Below, one piece after another: positions 61,569 through 64,000 of a stretch of DNA of 64,000 bases. The position numbers and the translations under genes were made by a program. Position 1 is the stretch's first letter, and the number at the start of each line of letters is the position of its first letter. Source of the DNA: JACMLD01 sp047602295 (GTDB lineage: Bacteria > Bacteroidota > Bacteroidia > Chitinophagales > Chitinophagaceae); NCBI GenBank assembly GCA_047602295.1, contig JASGHP010000001.1, forward strand, positions 2,542,001 through 2,606,000. The letters are read 5' to 3'. The notes beneath the pieces were generated by a model. The model saw only the letters and a program-made list of their open reading frames with translations. It had not been told where the DNA came from and made no database searches.

Positions 61569-62711
61569 TTAAATTGCAGCAATGGCTTTTTCTTTTGCCC
61601 CGATACTGGCTGCTATTTTTAAAGCATCTTTTTTTATTTCCCGGATTTGACCGGTTGGGCTAATCCAGTAGCCACAAAAATACAAGCCATCTTTGCCAAA
61701 AAATTGTTGTTTCCCAACGGGATTTGTTAAATCTTCAAACCGGCTTTTATCAACCGCCACAATCTCTGCATAATCGCGGTAATAGCCAATGGCAGCTACA
61801 ATGGCATCAAAGCTTTCCTGAACGCCATTATTAAAGGTGACGCTATTGCCAGCGATGGTATTGATGCCATCCTGTACTTTAATATGTCCTTTACGGATAT
61901 GCGCAATAGTGCCAATGTCTAACACAGGTGCATTGCCTTCTCTTTGTATTTGTTCAAGCGGGCCATATGGCTTTCTGCGCAAACCCAGCGAGGTGATATT
62001 GCCTACCAATAAATTCACCAGCGGCGCACTTATTATATCGGCCGTCTTTGGTGAGAGACGATTCAAAAAAATGCTAAGCTCAAGCACAGGTATGCCCAGC
62101 ACATCTCTTGGCACTACATTAACAGGCGATCGAACAGAAAGAGTAGGGGATGCTCCTTGCTCATAAAGGTCAATAGCTATTTCGCAGGCAGAATTGCCAA
62201 AGCCAATTACCAATACTTTTTTCCCCGTAAAATCTTTCCCGGTTTTATAATCAAAGCTGTGCAATACTGGCCCTTTAAATGTTTCAATTCCCGGGATATT
62301 GATAGGTTTGGGTTTCCCATAACTGCCCGTTGCCATTACAACATATTTGCTTTGAAATACGCCGTTGTTGGTTTTTGTAATCCAGTAACCATTTTCATTG
62401 TGTATAGACAATGCAGTTGTGCCAAACAGCGGTTGAATATTAAAACTGGTTTTATAATCATCAATGTAATCAATCACCTGTTGGCGACTAGGATAACGTG
62501 GAATTTCTTTGGCGAAGTTTTTATATGGCAGGTTAGAATATCTTTTGCTGGTATGCAAATGCAACCGTTCATAATGGTGCCGCCAGGGAAATGCTACCTG
62601 TTTTTCCTTTTCTATAATCAGGTAGTCAATATTATTTTTTTGCAGGCAGGCTGCAGTGGCAAGCCCGGCAATGCTGGCTCCTACAATTAAAGTTGTAGTT
62701 TCTTGTGGCAT
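61569..62711 (-). CDS. Flavin-containing monooxygenase, YUCCA-like
   Basis: A 380-residue FAD/NADPH monooxygenase. The FAD motif is LIVGASIAGLATA (11-16; first Gly of GxGxxG kept, Ser in the middle), the FMO-like FPWRHHYERLHLHTSK follows, and the NADPH motif is GFGNSACEIA. ATGSYGKPKPINIPGIETFKG is typical of YUCCA-type flavin monooxygenases. Plant YUCCA converts indolepyruvate to auxin; bacterial substrates are mostly unknown. The nitrilase gene is 50 bp downstream and a TetX-like gene 68 bp upstream on the same strand. Confidence 0.9.
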   Translation of the reverse strand: MPQETTTLIVGASIAGLATAACLQKNNIDYLIIEKEKQVAFPWRHHYERLHLHTSKRYSNLPYKNFAKEIPRYPSRQQVIDYIDDYKTSFNIQPLFGTTALSIHNENGYWITKTNNGVFQSKYVVMATGSYGKPKPINIPGIETFKGPVLHSFDYKTGKDFTGKKVLVIGFGNSACEIAIDLYEQGASPTLSVRSPVNVVPRDVLGIPVLELSIFLNRLSPKTADIISAPLVNLLVGNITSLGLRRKPYGPLEQIQREGNAPVLDIGTIAHIRKGHIKVQDGINTIAGNSVTFNNGVQESFDAIVAAIGYYRDYAEIVAVDKSRFEDLTNPVGKQQFFGKDGLYFCGYWISPTGQIREIKKDALKIAASIGAKEKAIAAI

Positions 62712-62779
62712 ATGATCGTTTGTCCTTCAAAGATAAACAACCATTGCATCAAACGTTGCGTTCTGTTCTGGTGTGTTAT

Positions 62780-63919
62780 CTAGCTCATAATATTTTTTAA
62801 ATGCTCAATAGCACCCGGAGAATGTAACATTTCTGTTTGCTGCAAAGTTTCTTCAGCAACTGCTGAAGCTCTTGCCCTCATGTTGTTTTCATAATAAGCA
62901 ATAGCAGTTTTTGAGTCTGTAAATAATGAGTTGGTTAATGCATCGCTTAATTCTACTGCGTCAAGCATCGCCATGTTTACACCTTCACCTGCATAGGGTG
63001 GCATCAGGTGTGCGGCATCTCCCAGCATGGTAAGATTTGGAAGTGGTTCCCAATATTGATCTAGTGGCATGCAATATTGTGGGCGGGGTATAAATGGCAG
63101 CGTTGCATTTTCAAACAGGCTGATCCATATTTTATTCCATCCTGCAAAGCTTGTTGTAAACCATTGCAGCACCTGTGCTTTATCGGTAAAATCAATACCG
63201 CTTTCTTTCACCCAAAACTCATTTGTTCTGCAACCTGTGTAAAATACAAGACTGCCATCGCCTTTTGAACTAACAATGATGGATTTGCTATCGCCCATAG
63301 CAAATATTTTTCCACCGTTTAGCAATTGATGCATAACAGGTATTGTTTCTGCTGAATTATATATGGCACCTTCTACTATTGTAATACCTGAGTAGAAAGG
63401 TTTAATAGAAGTGATGTAAGGTCTAATTTTGGAATTAGCGCCATCTGCTGCAATTACTATATCTGCATAAGCAGTAGTGCCATTTGCAAAATGCAATTTC
63501 CATCCTTTACCTTCTTTTTTCATTTCAATAAAATGACTTTTCCAAATAATTGTTTCCGGTTGCAGCGACTCTAATAAAATTTTTCTAAGCGGCCCTCTGT
63601 CTATTTCAGGACGGCTATTCTCTGTATCATCTGTCATTGCATCTTCTGAAATAATATTGGCATATTGATCTGTAATACGCACACGATCTGCTCCGGGGCG
63701 ATAATTTTCCTGGAAAGCTTGCATTAGGTCTGCTTCGCGCAAAGCCCTTAAGCCAGATTCATAATGAAGATCCAATGTTGCTCCCTGCACTCTTGCATCT
63801 TTATTAATATCACGTTCGTAAACATTTACGTTTGCTCCTTTTAATTGCAGAAGTCTTGCCAGTGTTAATCCGCCGGGGCCACCACCTATGATGGCAATTT
63901 TTTTATTGCTAATAACCAT
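62780..63919 (-). CDS. FAD-dependent monooxygenase, TetX-like
   Basis: A 379-residue class A flavin monooxygenase. The FAD motif GGGPGG (12-17), the DG-type segment DRGPLRKILLESL and GDAAHLMPPYAGEGVNMAM (second FAD contact) match TetX, to which it is alike along its whole length. The residues in the tetracycline-contact segments differ: Glu where TetX has Gln192 (TIVEGAIYN), Lys for Arg213 (GGKIFAMG) and Val for His234 (SLVFY). Tetracycline inactivation is therefore not predicted. It is the first gene of a three-gene operon. Position numbers are from memory of TetX. Confidence 0.9.
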   Translation of the reverse strand: MVISNKKIAIIGGGPGGLTLARLLQLKGANVNVYERDINKDARVQGATLDLHYESGLRALREADLMQAFQENYRPGADRVRITDQYANIISEDAMTDDTENSRPEIDRGPLRKILLESLQPETIIWKSHFIEMKKEGKGWKLHFANGTTAYADIVIAADGANSKIRPYITSIKPFYSGITIVEGAIYNSAETIPVMHQLLNGGKIFAMGDSKSIIVSSKGDGSLVFYTGCRTNEFWVKESGIDFTDKAQVLQWFTTSFAGWNKIWISLFENATLPFIPRPQYCMPLDQYWEPLPNLTMLGDAAHLMPPYAGEGVNMAMLDAVELSDALTNSLFTDSKTAIAYYENNMRARASAVAEETLQQTEMLHSPGAIEHLKNIMS

Positions 63920-64000
63920 TGCTGAAGTATTTATTCAGCAACAAAATTATTCATCCGTGAGGGTGGAAAATTGTATAAATCGGTCGTCTTTATTAGTAGA

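Noticed and set aside
62780..63919. Functional tetracycline resistance gene
   Set aside because: Residues in the tetracycline-contact segments differ from those of TetX at three positions, so resistance cannot be claimed.

Overview
The window looks like chromosomal DNA of a member of the Bacteroidota, most likely family Chitinophagaceae. The evidence is a secreted protein with a type IX secretion (T9SS type A) sorting domain, many outer-membrane and lipoprotein genes, a FecR-like anti-sigma N-terminus, the bacillithiol enzyme BshC, DUF1080, GH20 and GH140 carbohydrate enzymes, promoter-like TAnnTTTG elements, and few Shine-Dalgarno sequences. I see no rRNA, tRNA, CRISPR array, integrase or insertion-sequence transposase. 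The placement is an inference from gene content, not a database result.

Layout. 0-3.2 kb: the 3' part of an RND-efflux outer-membrane protein, a small NTF2-like protein coupled to a stand-alone anti-sigma N-terminal domain, and an AraC regulator. 3.6-10.7 kb: three secreted proteins in a row (T9SS cargo, a 937-residue repeat protein built from alternating 125- and 100-residue modules, a small protein with repeated PLRSSD-like heptads), then a lipoprotein-anchored 7TM adenylate cyclase. 10.7-14.7 kb (minus strand): an arginine deiminase-like protein followed by CtlX, a tandem universal stress protein and a small secreted repeat protein. 14.9-16.8 kb: a GH20 hexosaminidase. 16.8-22.1 kb is the most accessory-looking stretch: an intergenic array of about 13 hairpin-forming 22-bp repeats, a TPR protein, an orphan Imm51 immunity protein, a haem-binding/cytochrome P460 fusion with its lipoprotein partner, and another lipoprotein. 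Two unrelated ~100-bp repeats (A and B) lie between these genes. 22.1-26.3 kb: a sensor kinase with about eight PAS domains and its response regulator.

26.7-34.5 kb holds housekeeping and metabolic genes (lytic transglycosylase, NudK-like Nudix hydrolase, FMN reductase, O-methyltransferase, VOC protein, aldo/keto reductase, M28 peptidase, two small proteins). 34.8-44.9 kb: DUF1080 protein, DinB-like protein, SF1 helicase, RhlE-type DEAD-box helicase with a long leader, amidohydrolase, serine hydrolase, an orphan ABC ATPase and a TauE/SafE exporter. 45.1-51.2 kb: a small membrane protein coupled to a queuosine-precursor transporter, GNAT and PrsW, a metallopeptidase/propeller/barrel protein, and LspA. 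51.5-64 kb: GH140, alpha-ketoglutarate semialdehyde dehydrogenase, sterol-desaturase family protein, DadA-like oxidoreductase, SMP-30-like protein, BshC, and a three-gene minus-strand operon (TetX-like monooxygenase, YUCCA-like monooxygenase, nitrilase).

The most striking non-coding feature is the density of short dispersed repeats between genes: AGCTGC/TAGCT-rich inverted repeats, TTAAGT-type repeats, a ~125-bp composite repeat found in opposite orientations at 46.3 and 54.6 kb, and a triple palindromic element at 56.2-56.5 kb. No CDS starts or ends were tested experimentally. Starts were chosen by eye from signal peptides, family length and ATG position.
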